Shown: positions 17,713 to 25,878, counted from the stretch's first letter. The stretch is DNA of 64,000 nt from Paraferrimonas sedimenticola (GCF_002282855.1 NZ_NRIR01000002.1:248001-312000); one strand, 5' to 3'. Notes: generated by a model not told the origin, from the sequence alone. Numbers and translations: made by a program.

Positions 17713-18929
17713 TGCCTGAGTACCAGTATCGAGGACGAGATAGCCAAGGCGCCTTGGTCAACGGTTCGGTGGAAGCCGCTTCCGAGTCGGCGGCAGCCGA
17801 TGCTTTGCTGCGCCGAGCAATCATTCCCCTCGAGGTACAAAAGGCCAAATCCGGTCAGCAAATCAAATGGTCGGATTTATTGGCACGCAAGGTGAGTTTG
17901 GACGAGTTGCATATCTTCTCGCGCCAAATGTTCTCGCTGACCAAATCAGGCATTCCGATTCTTCGCGCAATCAAAGGCCTGTCAGAGACTGCGCATTCGA
18001 AGCGAATGCAGCAAGCTCTAGAAGCGATTCACGAACAGTTGACCGCAGGTAAACCGCTGTCCACTGCCATGAACCATCATCCCGATGTGTTTAGCAACCT
18101 ATTTGTTGCCATGGTTCACGTCGGGGAGAATACCGGGCGTTTGGACGATGTGTTTTTGCAATTGTCCGGTTACATCGAGCGTGAACAGGAAACCCGTCGC
18201 CAAATTAAATCGGCCATTCGCTATCCAATCTTCGTTTTGCTCGCCATTGTGATTGCCATGGTGGTGTTGAACATGATGGTGATTCCAAAATTCGCCGACA
18301 TGTTTTCCAAGTTTGGCGCTGAGCTGCCTTGGGCCACCAAGCTGCTGATCTCGACTTCAGATTTTTTCTTGGATTATTGGCCCTTTATGTTGCTTGGGGT
18401 TATCGGCGTCATATTGGGGCTCAGATACTACGTACGTACCGAGAAAGGGCGCTATCAGTGGGATAAGAAAAAACTGGGAATCCCGGCGGTTGGCAGCATT
18501 ATCGAACGCTCTACACTGTCGCGCTTTGGACGCAGCTTTGCCATGATGCTGCGCGCTGGGGTGCCCATGACTCAAGGGCTTAGCTTAGTAGCGGACGCGG
18601 TAGACAACGCCTATATGCACGACCGAATCGTGCAGATGCGACGTCAGATTGAAGGCGGTGACTCGCTGTTGAAATCGGCGCACCAAAGCGAGTTGTTCAC
18701 TCCTTTGGTTTTGCAGATGGTTGCGGTGGGCGAAGAGACCGGCAACATAGATTCGCTGCTCGACGATGCGGCTGAGTTTTACGAGCGCGAAACGGATTTT
18801 GACCTACAAAACCTTACCGCCAAAATTGAGCCAATGTTGATTGGTTTCGTAGCTGTGATTGTTTTGATTTTGGCTTTGGGTATCTACCTGCCGATGTGGG
18901 ATATGTTGCAGGCAGTCAAAGGAGGCTAA
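17712..18929 (+). CDS. mshG: MshG, inner-membrane platform protein (PilC/GspF family)
   Basis: 405 residues with two homologous GspF halves: cytoplasmic domain FSRQMFSLTKSGIPILRAI with TM around 170-195, then RFGRSFAMMLRAGVPMTQGL with TMs around 215-235 and near the C-terminus. It is the membrane core on which MshE acts. N-terminal PEYQYRGRDSQGALVNGSVEA is the usual start of the family. One-base overlap with mshE (TAATG); mshF begins directly after the stop. Confidence 0.95.
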   Translation: MPEYQYRGRDSQGALVNGSVEAASESAAADALLRRAIIPLEVQKAKSGQQIKWSDLLARKVSLDELHIFSRQMFSLTKSGIPILRAIKGLSETAHSKRMQQALEAIHEQLTAGKPLSTAMNHHPDVFSNLFVAMVHVGENTGRLDDVFLQLSGYIEREQETRRQIKSAIRYPIFVLLAIVIAMVVLNMMVIPKFADMFSKFGAELPWATKLLISTSDFFLDYWPFMLLGVIGVILGLRYYVRTEKGRYQWDKKKLGIPAVGSIIERSTLSRFGRSFAMMLRAGVPMTQGLSLVADAVDNAYMHDRIVQMRRQIEGGDSLLKSAHQSELFTPLVLQMVAVGEETGNIDSLLDDAAEFYERETDFDLQNLTAKIEPMLIGFVAVIVLILALGIYLPMWDMLQAVKGG

Positions 18930-19433
18930 GTGCGACGTCAACAACAAGCAGAAACGGATTTGCTGCGCTCCGGCCGAGTGGTCATCGCCCTAGTGGTAAT
19001 GATGATCATTCTAGCGGTATTTGGTGGTCGTTATTTGGAAGTCGAGTCTCGCATCGACCGCGACGATTTTAGTCGCAAACAGAATACTTGGATCCGCATG
19101 GACAGTATGTTGCGCTCCATGTGGTTGACGCAGGGCAGACCCGAACGAGTAAGTGTGACTCTGTGGGGAGATGACAACCCGACTTGGGTGCGGATGTCAG
19201 AAAATGGCTGGCCAGTACCTGATATTCGCTCCGCTGAAGGCTGCATCAAGTTGTGGCAACAAATATTGGGCGAGGAAAGTGCTCAAGATTTCGGCAAAGG
19301 AAAATTAAGTGCGCATTATGATAAAGCCGATATGGCTTGCCGATTTGTCAGCGTACAAGGTGATAGTTTGAGTTATCAATTAAGCAGTGGACGTTTATTG
19401 ACGATTTCTCAGGCTAATAATAATTCTATATAA
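18930..19433 (+). CDS. mshF: MshF, MSHA accessory protein
   Basis: 167 residues with a GTG start directly after the mshG stop codon. One N-terminal membrane anchor (residues ~16-33, VVIALVVMMIILAVFGG) follows a basic head; the rest is periplasmic. Two Cys (EGCIKLW, MACRF) could form a disulfide. It lacks a prepilin peptidase site. MshF is found at this place in MSHA clusters of Vibrio and Shewanella; its function is not well defined. The call rests mainly on position and general layout. Confidence 0.78.
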   Translation: MRRQQQAETDLLRSGRVVIALVVMMIILAVFGGRYLEVESRIDRDDFSRKQNTWIRMDSMLRSMWLTQGRPERVSVTLWGDDNPTWVRMSENGWPVPDIRSAEGCIKLWQQILGEESAQDFGKGKLSAHYDKADMACRFVSVQGDSLSYQLSSGRLLTISQANNNSI

Positions 19434-19552
19434 GGTTTTACTTGTCTCAGTTGTAACATTATCGTTAACATGAAGATGTTGCTAAATAGCGGCGACCGAG
19501 ATCGCTAACAACTAACAATTGAGTGCAGCAATTTAATTAGGGGAAGCGAATT

Positions 19553-20152
19553 ATGAATCGTATGAAGAACCAAGGTTTCTCTTTGGTCGAGTTGGTGATT
19601 GTTATCGTCATCTTAGGCCTATTAGCAGCAACCGCTATTCCACGTTTTCTAAACGTGACTGAGGAAGCCGAAGACGCCAGCGTTGAAGGCATGTCTGGTG
19701 GCCTGGCAACCGCAGTGAGCTTTGTACGCTCGCAGTGGGAAGTGGATGGTCGTAACAATGACAACGTTATTCTAGATGGCACTACTATCCGCTTGGACAA
19801 CCGTTACGGTTTCCCAACGGGTTCAACCAATACTCTAGTAACCTCGATGAGCAATGCTACCTGCCAAGAGGTGTTCAACAACGTACTGCAAAACGCGCCG
19901 CGCAACGTAGTTCAAAACCAAGATGCTCGTGACTCTCGCATCTACATTACCGTTCAGAACAACGGTGGTGGTCAAGTGGTTGATTTGAATGGCGAATCGC
20001 GTACTGTTGACTTGTGTCGCTACCACTTGGTGAACAGCCTGGTGCTGGATCAAAGCAATGGTCGTCCAAACCCAGCGACGCCAGATACTAGTGTAGGTAA
20101 AGGTTTTACCTACAACCCTGCATCTGGCCAAGTGACTGTATTCAATAACTAA
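19553..20152 (+). CDS. mshB: MshB, MSHA pilin
   Basis: 199-residue type IVa pilin. Prepilin peptidase site NQG|FSLVE with the conserved Glu5, then the long hydrophobic helix VIVIVILGLLAATAIPRF. Two Cys (ATCQEV, DLCRYH) are likely bridged. Length and sequence fit MshB rather than the MshA-like group. AGGGGAAG lies 6 bases before the ATG. A strong terminator follows, so MshB probably ends the first MSHA transcript and the pilins behind it need their own promoters. Confidence 0.88.
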   Translation: MNRMKNQGFSLVELVIVIVILGLLAATAIPRFLNVTEEAEDASVEGMSGGLATAVSFVRSQWEVDGRNNDNVILDGTTIRLDNRYGFPTGSTNTLVTSMSNATCQEVFNNVLQNAPRNVVQNQDARDSRIYITVQNNGGGQVVDLNGESRTVDLCRYHLVNSLVLDQSNGRPNPATPDTSVGKGFTYNPASGQVTVFNN

Positions 20153-20172
20153 TTGAAACTATCTCTCTTTTT

Positions 20173-20198
20173 AGCCCGGCTTGATGCCGGGCTTTTTG
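20173..20198 (+). terminator. Rho-independent terminator after mshB
   Basis: Stem AGCCCGGC / GCCGGGCT with loop TTGAT, followed by TTTTT. It separates the biogenesis operon from the downstream pilin genes. Confidence 0.92.
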
Positions 20199-20317
20199 TT
20201 GAGTTGCGATCCATATCCGTTGTCTTGTTAGCAAGTGGTTGCTAACATTGTCCGCCAATAAAAGCCGTCGCTTTGAAAGAAGCGGCTTCGTCTAAGTATT
20301 AGCTTCAAAGGTTTTAG

Positions 20318-20830
20318 ATGAAACAACAAAGCGGATTCACCCTAGTAGAGCTAGTGGTGGTCATTATCATACTAGGTGTGCTTGCGGTAACCGCTGCGCC
20401 AAAGTTCATCGATCTCAAAGGCGATGCTCGTAAATCGACTCTGCAAGGGGTAAAGGCTGCCACTCAGGGTGCCAACGCTTTGGTGTTTTCTAAGGCCGCG
20501 ATTGCGGGCAAAGAGCGGGAGGCATCCAGTTCAATCAGCATCAACTCAGACTCGATTGCAATTCAATACGGTTATGTAGCCCCTTCGTGTACCGCGTTAA
20601 CTACAGCACTAGAGATCGATATGAGTACGGATACTAACGGGACTAGTGATTGGGTATGCGATCTTATTAGTAATCAATCAGTTGCGGGAGTTGGTCCTAT
20701 TATCTCTATATATCAACGTGGAAGTATTGTTGATTTAACCACGACCGACGATCAAAGTTGCCATTTGCAATATCATGGAGCCAGCGCCAATGATCGCCCG
20801 CAAATAGAATTAAAAATGGGTAAATGCTAA
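20318..20830 (+). CDS. MshA-like pilin, copy 1
   Basis: 170-residue type IVa pilin. Cleavage site QQSG|FTLVE, then [18 protein letters not shown]. The first ~60 mature residues are nearly the same as in the pilin at 21017 (shared GANALVFSKAAI). The C-terminal half is its own. It has four Cys (SCTAL, WVCDL, SCHLQ and the final residue), whereas the sister pilins have two. The pattern Cys - about 20 residues - Cys-stop is shared by all four MshA-like pilins here. It has its own terminator, so it is probably a single-gene unit. The second half is visibly more AT-rich than the first. Confidence 0.85.
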   Translation: MKQQSGFTLVELVVVIIILGVLAVTAAPKFIDLKGDARKSTLQGVKAATQGANALVFSKAAIAGKEREASSSISINSDSIAIQYGYVAPSCTALTTALEIDMSTDTNGTSDWVCDLISNQSVAGVGPIISIYQRGSIVDLTTTDDQSCHLQYHGASANDRPQIELKMGKC

Positions 20831-20858
20831 TACCTATTTAGAGTTAATGATTGATTGA

Positions 20859-20884
20859 AAGCGGCTTTATAGCCGCTTTTTTTG
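20859..20884 (+). terminator. Rho-independent terminator after MshA-like pilin 1
   Basis: Stem AAGCGGCT / AGCCGCTT with loop TTAT, then a run of Ts. Confidence 0.92.
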
Positions 20885-21016
20885 TGCCAAATATACAAAA
20901 GTTATAATTGTGTTAAATGAGCTCTGGTGGTACGGTGCAAAAAGAGGGAAATAGAAAATAACCCTCAGTTATGAATATAAAAAAGCTTTTAGCGTGCGCT
21001 ATTTGGGGAAAATGCT

Positions 21017-21532
21017 ATGAAAAAATCTGCGGGTTTTACCTTAATCGAATTAGTCGTAGTCATTATTATTTTGGGGATTCTGGCAGTTACTGCGGCACCA
21101 AAGTTCATTAATCTTCAATCGGATGCGCGCGCTTCTACCCTGCAGGGTCTGAAAGGTGCTCTTCAAGGAGCGAATGCATTGGTGTTTTCCAAGGCTGCAA
21201 TTTCTGGTGTTGAAAGTGGTGATCACAAAGACTTAGTTATTGGAGGCTCATCGGATTTAGTAGACACTCGTTTTGGCTATCTTGCGTCTGATTTCGACTC
21301 ACTCAACATTGCCTTGGACATCGACCTAGCAACTAGCGGTACCGACTCAGAGTGGTTGACCACCGCAGTAGTAAATAACACTGACGCGGTGGCTACAACA
21401 GCAATTGCCATCTACCAACAAGGTTCTAATTATTCTAGTTCCGATCCAACCGTTTCCTGTCACTTACTTTATACACCAGCGACCGCTTCAGGAAATAGTC
21501 CAAGCTACCAAGTCGTTAAAGACGGTTGCTGA
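21017..21532 (+). CDS. MshA-like pilin, copy 2
   Basis: 171-residue type IVa pilin. Cleavage site KSAG|FTLIE, helix [18 protein letters not shown]. The N-terminal ~60 mature residues closely match copy 1, which points to duplication. The only two Cys are in the C-terminal loop (SCHLLY and the last residue). Its globular part is otherwise Ser/Thr/Asp-rich, which would suit O-glycosylation (inference). A 186-bp gap with no terminator-like element precedes it, apart from the terminator of copy 1. Copy 3 starts 24 bp after its stop. Confidence 0.85.
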   Translation: MKKSAGFTLIELVVVIIILGILAVTAAPKFINLQSDARASTLQGLKGALQGANALVFSKAAISGVESGDHKDLVIGGSSDLVDTRFGYLASDFDSLNIALDIDLATSGTDSEWLTTAVVNNTDAVATTAIAIYQQGSNYSSSDPTVSCHLLYTPATASGNSPSYQVVKDGC

Positions 21533-21556
21533 TAAGAAACTCCTGGGAAGCCGCTT

Positions 21557-22105
21557 ATGGGTAAGCAGTCTCAACTAGGGTTTACTCTGATAGAGCTGGT
21601 TGTGGTGATAGTAATACTTGGTGTACTTACTATTACCGCGGCCCCTAAGTTTCTTGATTTCAAAAAAGACGCGCGTGTCGCTTCACTGCAAGGCGTTATC
21701 GCAGCGCTGAAAAGCGCCAACTCCCTGATCTACGCTAAAGCAGCCATACAAGGCCAAGAATCCATTGGTCGAGCCAACCCTCGTCGCCGTCACCTAGGTT
21801 CGGTAGCGATAGATAAGTCAGGAACTGTCGTTGCGACTAATTTCGGTTATCTGAGCAACGAAGGCAATAACGACAACCGTGCCCTTCAAAACCTAGCCAA
21901 AATCCTTGAAGTGGAATCTATCATTCGGTTACGCAACAACCGCACGGTAGCTGATTCTGGATTTGGCCTAGATTCGGTGAACCGTCGCCAATTCTATCTC
22001 TATCCCGCCGGTTTCAACCGCACTCAACTTTGTCGCATTGAGTACACCTCTGCCCAAGCCGTGGGCGAGCAACCTAGATACGTCCTAGTCACCGACGACT
22101 GTTAA
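21557..22105 (+). CDS. MshA-like pilin, copy 3
   Basis: 182-residue type IVa pilin. Cleavage site SQLG|FTLIE, helix VVVIVILGVLTITAAPKF. More divergent than copies 1 and 2: a basic patch (ANPRRRHLG) near residue 75 and an Asn/Arg-rich middle. It keeps the Cys pair with a C-terminal Cys (QLCRIEY ... DDC-stop). GGGAAG lies 8 bases before the ATG. It is probably co-transcribed with copy 2. No terminator is seen before the iron-storage genes, only a CRP-like site. Confidence 0.83.
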   Translation: MGKQSQLGFTLIELVVVIVILGVLTITAAPKFLDFKKDARVASLQGVIAALKSANSLIYAKAAIQGQESIGRANPRRRHLGSVAIDKSGTVVATNFGYLSNEGNNDNRALQNLAKILEVESIIRLRNNRTVADSGFGLDSVNRRQFYLYPAGFNRTQLCRIEYTSAQAVGEQPRYVLVTDDC

Positions 22106-22145
22106 TCCGCTTTCACAGCAAAAGTGCCATTCATCCTTTGAGATG

Positions 22146-22161
22146 TGTGGCAATTGTCACA
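22146..22161. promoter_or_regulatory. CRP-like binding site upstream of bfd
   Basis: TGTGGCAATTGTCACA matches TGTGA-N6-TCACA at 9 of 10 defined bases, with the correct spacing. Its centre is about 91 bp before the bfd start. It also lies just behind the last pilin of the first group. CRP controls many respiratory genes in Shewanella-type bacteria. That the site acts on bfd is inference. Confidence 0.5.
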
Positions 22162-22183
22162 TCTAGGCATAAAAACTTTAAAA

Positions 22184-22202
22184 GATAATGCGAATGATTC
22201 CT
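22184..22202. promoter_or_regulatory. Fur-like box upstream of bfd-bfr
   Basis: GATAATGCGAATGATTCCT agrees with the 19-bp Fur consensus GATAATGATAATCATTATC at about 13 positions. It lies 43 bp before the bfd start, where it would overlap a promoter. bfd is typically repressed by Fur, which fits. A second AT-rich ATTCTCATT follows at 22212-22220 and may extend the site. Confidence 0.5.
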
Positions 22203-22244
22203 ATTGGTGCTATTCTCATTTCAGTTTCATAGGAGATTTCGTCG

Positions 22245-22439
22245 ATGTACGTGTGTTTGTGTCAAGCAGTAACAGACAAGCAAATTAAACAAGCCGCAGA
22301 GAATGGCGCTAACCATATTCGCGATTTAAAACGCGATCTGGGTGTTGCCTCAGTATGTGGCAAGTGTGCCTGCCAGGCTCGCAAGGTCTTACAAGACACG
22401 CACGCGGAACAAGCCGCACTTTACTACGAAGTCGCCTAA
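22245..22439 (+). CDS. bfd: Bacterioferritin-associated ferredoxin
   Basis: 64-residue [2Fe-2S] protein. Cluster Cys at 4, 6, 38 and 41 (YVCLC and VCGKC), the normal Bfd spacing; Cys43 is extra. Bfd binds bacterioferritin and passes electrons to the core so that stored iron is released as Fe2+. AGGAG lies 9 bases before the ATG. It is followed by two bacterioferritin genes. The place is unusual: the three genes sit between MSHA pilin genes. Confidence 0.95.
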   Translation: MYVCLCQAVTDKQIKQAAENGANHIRDLKRDLGVASVCGKCACQARKVLQDTHAEQAALYYEVA

Positions 22440-22522
22440 CCCTACATTTCGAAGCGGATGTGTTGTGACTCCGCTTCTCTGTACTACGCTTAAGTTTTAC
22501 TCTGGCCGTAGGGAGTCAGCTT

Positions 22523-22999
22523 ATGCGTATTTCTCGGGTCACTCTGGCCCAGCTCAATCAAGTTCTCACTAACGAACTTACTTCCATTAATCAGTACTTT
22601 CTGCACGCACGCATGTTTCGCAACATGGGTTTCGAAGAGCTAAACGACAAGGCTTACGACAAATCCATTTTGGACATGAAACAAGCGGACAAATTGATCG
22701 AGCGGATTCTGTTGTTGGAAGGGCTTCCTAACCTTCAACACCTTGAGAAACTCAATATTGGGGAACATCCGATTGAAATGCTCTCTTGCGATCTTTCTTT
22801 TCAGCAAGACCAGTTGCCACCGCTACGTCATGCCATTTCTGTATGTGAATCAGAAAAAGACTATGTGTCTCGAGCGATTCTCGAAGAAATACTGAAGCAA
22901 GAAGAAGACTATCTCGATTGGCTGGAAACCCAGCAGCACTTGATTGAACAAACCGGCGAGCAAAATTATCTGCAAGCCAGTATGGAGGAGAACGGCTAA
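22523..22999 (+). CDS. bfr: Bacterioferritin subunit, haem-binding type lacking ferroxidase ligands
   Basis: 158-residue four-helix ferritin-like subunit. Aligned to E. coli Bfr it keeps Glu18, the haem ligand Met52 (DMKQAD) and Glu127. Other di-iron ligands are changed: Asp51 for Glu, Gln54 for His, Gln94 for Glu and Tyr130 for His. So it should bind the inter-subunit haem, but its own ferroxidase centre is probably dead. Such subunits co-assemble with a catalytic partner in other bacteria, for example Neisseria. The stop codon directly abuts and overlaps the next start (22999), so production is coupled to the complementary subunit. Confidence 0.9.
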   Translation: MRISRVTLAQLNQVLTNELTSINQYFLHARMFRNMGFEELNDKAYDKSILDMKQADKLIERILLLEGLPNLQHLEKLNIGEHPIEMLSCDLSFQQDQLPPLRHAISVCESEKDYVSRAILEEILKQEEDYLDWLETQQHLIEQTGEQNYLQASMEENG

Positions 23000-23466
23000 T
23001 GAAAGGGCATGACAGAGTCATAGAGTTATTAAACGGCGTTTTGGCCTGCGAACTGGCCGCAATGGATCAGTATTTCATTCACTCTCAAATGTACGAAGAC
23101 TGGGGCCTCACTAAATTGTTTGAGCGCATCGCTCATGAGTTTGATGATGAAAAGATGCACGCTACTATGATTATTCAGCGCATCTTGTTCCTTGAAGGCG
23201 TGCCAGACATGACCACTCGAGAAGGGCTAAAAATCGGTGCAAATGTGCCCGATATGCTTCAGAACGATTTGCAGCTAGAGTATGACGTAGCGGCCAAGCT
23301 TAAAGGCGCGATATCTGAATGCGAAGAGCTAAACGACTATCACACTCGCGAAATCTTTGAGAAGCTACTGGAAGACACTGAGCAAGATCATGCCTATTGG
23401 TTAGAGCAACAGCTGAGATTGATCGACAAGATCGGCTTAGAGAATTACCAGCAAGCTCAGATGTAA
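22999..23466 (+). CDS. bfr: Bacterioferritin subunit, ferroxidase-competent, lacking the haem Met52
   Basis: 155-residue bacterioferritin. All six di-iron ligands are present: Glu18, Glu51, His54, Glu94 and an ExxH pair at 128/131, the one-residue shift being usual in this subgroup. The haem-ligand position 52 is Lys (DEKMHA), with Met next to it at 53. It is therefore the catalytic partner of the haem-type subunit just upstream, and the two probably form a mixed 24-mer. The start codon overlaps the previous stop (TAATG). No terminator is seen after it; a 229-bp gap leads to the next pilin. Confidence 0.92.
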   Translation: MKGHDRVIELLNGVLACELAAMDQYFIHSQMYEDWGLTKLFERIAHEFDDEKMHATMIIQRILFLEGVPDMTTREGLKIGANVPDMLQNDLQLEYDVAAKLKGAISECEELNDYHTREIFEKLLEDTEQDHAYWLEQQLRLIDKIGLENYQQAQM

Positions 23467-23572
23467 CAAACTACTCACACTCTCCTTGTAAACACGTGGT
23501 TGCGCTTTGGTTTCAAACATACTAAATCAGAGCGGAACTCGTGTTCTTTCACGCAATATTCACACAAAGTGT

Positions 23573-23600
23573 TTGTTCCTTTTTGTTGCTTTGTTATTAT
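23573..23600 (+). promoter_or_regulatory. Candidate sigma-70 promoter for the MshA pilin gene
   Basis: TTGTTC (23573-23578) and TATTAT (23595-23600) with a 16-bp spacer, about 95 bp before the pilin start. The 229-bp gap and the change of function from bacterioferritin to pilin call for a promoter here. The match is moderate. Confidence 0.3.
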
Positions 23601-23695
23601 TTCGATGCAATTGCGCGTTCGCAGCTTGTTCGATGGAGCGACGGCTTTAGTCAGCGAGTTGCACAAAATTTTAGCTAAAAAAGAGAATTACAATA

Positions 23696-24142
23696 ATGAA
23701 ACAACAAAAAGGTTTTACCTTGATCGAGCTGGTGGTGGTAATCATCATCTTGGGTGTGTTGGCGGTTACCGCTGCACCTAAATTTATTAACTTGCAGGAT
23801 GATGCGAAAGTTTCGGCGCTTTCTGGAGCAAAGGGCGCTTTACAGAGTGCGAACAATCTTGTTCATGCTAAATACCAAATCGAGAAGGCAAACGGTACCC
23901 ACAACGGTACCGATGTAGATGGCATTCCCGTTTCTTCAAGCGGCTACGTTAATGTTACCAGCTCGGCTGTAGCTGCTGCTATTTCTATAGACTCCGGTGA
24001 ATGGGCCGTAGCACCTGTTGATACTACAGTTGTAGTCGCCCCTAAAGGAGCAACTCCAGCGGCGAACTGTGGATTCAGCTACGCGTTGGATACTTCTGAT
24101 GGAACTCCAGTATATGGTGATGTAGATATCTCGGACTGCTAA
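23696..24142 (+). CDS. mshA: MshA-like pilin, copy 4 (probable major MSHA subunit)
   Basis: 148-residue type IVa pilin. Cleavage site QQKG|FTLIE, helix [18 protein letters not shown], Cys pair NCGFSY ... SDC-stop. It is the shortest and simplest of the four MshA-like pilins, with Val/Ala/Thr-rich strands. It has its own 5' region and a very strong terminator, as expected for the abundant structural subunit, so I assign mshA here. Which of the four pilins is the major one cannot be decided from sequence. The glycosyltransferase gene is convergent and only 53 bp away. Confidence 0.85.
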   Translation: MKQQKGFTLIELVVVIIILGVLAVTAAPKFINLQDDAKVSALSGAKGALQSANNLVHAKYQIEKANGTHNGTDVDGIPVSSSGYVNVTSSAVAAAISIDSGEWAVAPVDTTVVVAPKGATPAANCGFSYALDTSDGTPVYGDVDISDC

Positions 24143-24160
24143 TCATCTGGAATACTTAAA

Positions 24161-24184
24161 AAGGGCCCAACCGGGCCCTTTTTC
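24161..24184. terminator. Bidirectional terminator between mshA and the glycosyltransferase gene
   Basis: Stem AAGGGCCC / GGGCCCTT with loop AACC, flanked by As on the left and Ts on the right. It can stop transcription in both directions. Confidence 0.92.
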
Positions 24185-24195
24185 GTTTTCGCGGT

Positions 24196-25878
24196 TCAAG
24201 GGAATTCAGAATCTGGAAACAGATAAGTGATTTGATCGTAAACGACTCTCAGACGTTCCGTATCATTTAGCTTTTCTAGAGCAGTTTTCTGGCTTTCTAA
24301 GTACATTCTTTTGCCTGTATCCTGAAACCTTGAATTACTCCAGCGGCAGACATTTTCTATATGCTTCCTGCCCGACTCTGTATCTGCAGGCGAATTATTT
24401 AATAGCAGTTTCCAACTGTAGTATTGATATCTGTTACTAATCGCAACTGGAACGACTATTTGTTGAAGAGCTTCGATATCTGTGTATTCGCTCTTTATAA
24501 ATTTTCCGAGTTGCTGATGAGCTTGCAATCCTGAGGCTAGGAAAAACAGACTACTAGTAACAACAATGGTAGAAACCAATGACGTAGCAATAGTAAATTT
24601 GCATGAAAATGATTGGTTAGTTGACTCCGTGGTATTCGAACTAGCTACGCAAAGTAACACGCCGCTCATTAACAGGAGTAGAGCCGAGTGATAGAAAGGT
24701 AGCTCGGTGGTACAGTGCAACACAGGTGCAACGAGCATTGATGGGAAAAATAATGCCTTTTCCCGGCAGTTGGACGCTAGTCTGACTAATTGCCAACCTA
24801 GTACGCCAATTATGGTGAGCACTGGTATAAGTCCCGCTTCAGATACCCAATACAGAAGCTCATTATGCGGATGCGACATATTGTGCATCATTCGCGAAAT
24901 CTCTCCCGCATGATACAGCTCGGCCTGCTTCATCACGTAAAAGTACTCAAACGAACCGTATCCCCAACCGAACCAAGGCTTTTCTTTAATCAACTCCCAG
25001 GTCACTTTCCAAATGGTCATGCGGCCAGAATCGGCAAACATCTCGCGTTCGACACGCATGACATTGGCCGTTTCCGCAGCGCCCGAAAGCAAGGGAATGA
25101 TATGGGCGATAGCCAGACCGGAAGCAATACCGAGCAGCATCAGACGGTACGCTTTTATATCGGCCTTGCGCAGCAACCATGGAGCTGAAAGCACTAACAC
25201 GACAAACAAGCTAAGGGTCGCAATACGAGAACTGTTGAGGACCAATACCCAGATAGCTAAGGCGTTGATGATGAATATCGCAGGCTTTTGCCACTTGGCT
25301 TTTAGCTCGCCGCTTTGAACAATTAGCGCGCTTGCCACCACAGCAAAAAGCATGAAAGTTGAAGCAACATTTCTTTGTTGAAAGACGCCAGAAGGCGGAT
25401 TACCTGGCACATATCCCATCCAGTTCCCTGGCTGAAATAGGTACCATTGGCTAAGGCATACGACCGCCTGAATTCCCACACTGAACAATAACAGCCAGTA
25501 GAATTCATACCAATGGCGCTGAGTTAGGCGCATTTGAAATAGACTACAAATCAAAAGCCATCCGCCGGTTAGTCCGAGCAAACGCTGAAAAGCTAGATGG
25601 GCTCTTGGATTATCTGGTAAAAAGTAAGGCAGCCAAAGAATAGCGACTATCGCACCAGCCCAAAGCATTAGCGGATGAACGACAAGCGAACGAGTTCGAC
25701 CTACTTCTAGTAGTGCTATCCCTATTAAAATACCGGCGATTCCCCAAACCACCACGTTGACAGGAAGTTCTAATCCAGCCCCGCCAAAGTTGGGCTGGAA
25801 ATAGTGAGCGCCAAATAACAGAAGGAAAGCCGAGACAGCACAGAATAGTTTTTGATAGAGGCTCATGGCTGGATGCAT
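24196..25878 (-). CDS. pglL: PglL/PilO-type O-oligosaccharyltransferase (Wzy_C family)
   Basis: 560-residue inner-membrane protein with about 11-12 hydrophobic segments and a soluble C-terminal region from ~440. Key features: FQQRNVAS near residue 170 (PglL_A-type motif), the large Wzy_C loop with SGRMTIWKVTWELIKEKPWFGWGYG, and SHPHNELLYWVSEAGLIP near 335 (catalytic-loop His of O-antigen ligase/OTase). PglL enzymes move a lipid-linked glycan onto Ser/Thr of periplasmic proteins, often pilins. A PglL homologue is known beside uvrA and the MSHA genes in V. cholerae. It is read against the pilins and looks more AT-rich than mshE or mreB (by eye). An O-antigen ligase is the alternative; pilin context favours PglL. 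Confidence 0.82.
   Translation of the reverse strand: MHPAMSLYQKLFCAVSAFLLLFGAHYFQPNFGGAGLELPVNVVVWGIAGILIGIALLEVGRTRSLVVHPLMLWAGAIVAILWLPYFLPDNPRAHLAFQRLLGLTGGWLLICSLFQMRLTQRHWYEFYWLLLFSVGIQAVVCLSQWYLFQPGNWMGYVPGNPPSGVFQQRNVASTFMLFAVVASALIVQSGELKAKWQKPAIFIINALAIWVLVLNSSRIATLSLFVVLVLSAPWLLRKADIKAYRLMLLGIASGLAIAHIIPLLSGAAETANVMRVEREMFADSGRMTIWKVTWELIKEKPWFGWGYGSFEYFYVMKQAELYHAGEISRMMHNMSHPHNELLYWVSEAGLIPVLTIIGVLGWQLVRLASNCREKALFFPSMLVAPVLHCTTELPFYHSALLLLMSGVLLCVASSNTTESTNQSFSCKFTIATSLVSTIVVTSSLFFLASGLQAHQQLGKFIKSEYTDIEALQQIVVPVAISNRYQYYSWKLLLNNSPADTESGRKHIENVCRWSNSRFQDTGKRMYLESQKTALEKLNDTERLRVVYDQITYLFPDSEFP

Noticed and set aside
20262-20292. Hairpin AAGCCG...CGGCTT before pilin copy 1
   Set aside because: Bulged stem with no T-run; may be a 5' leader structure but nothing supports a defined function.
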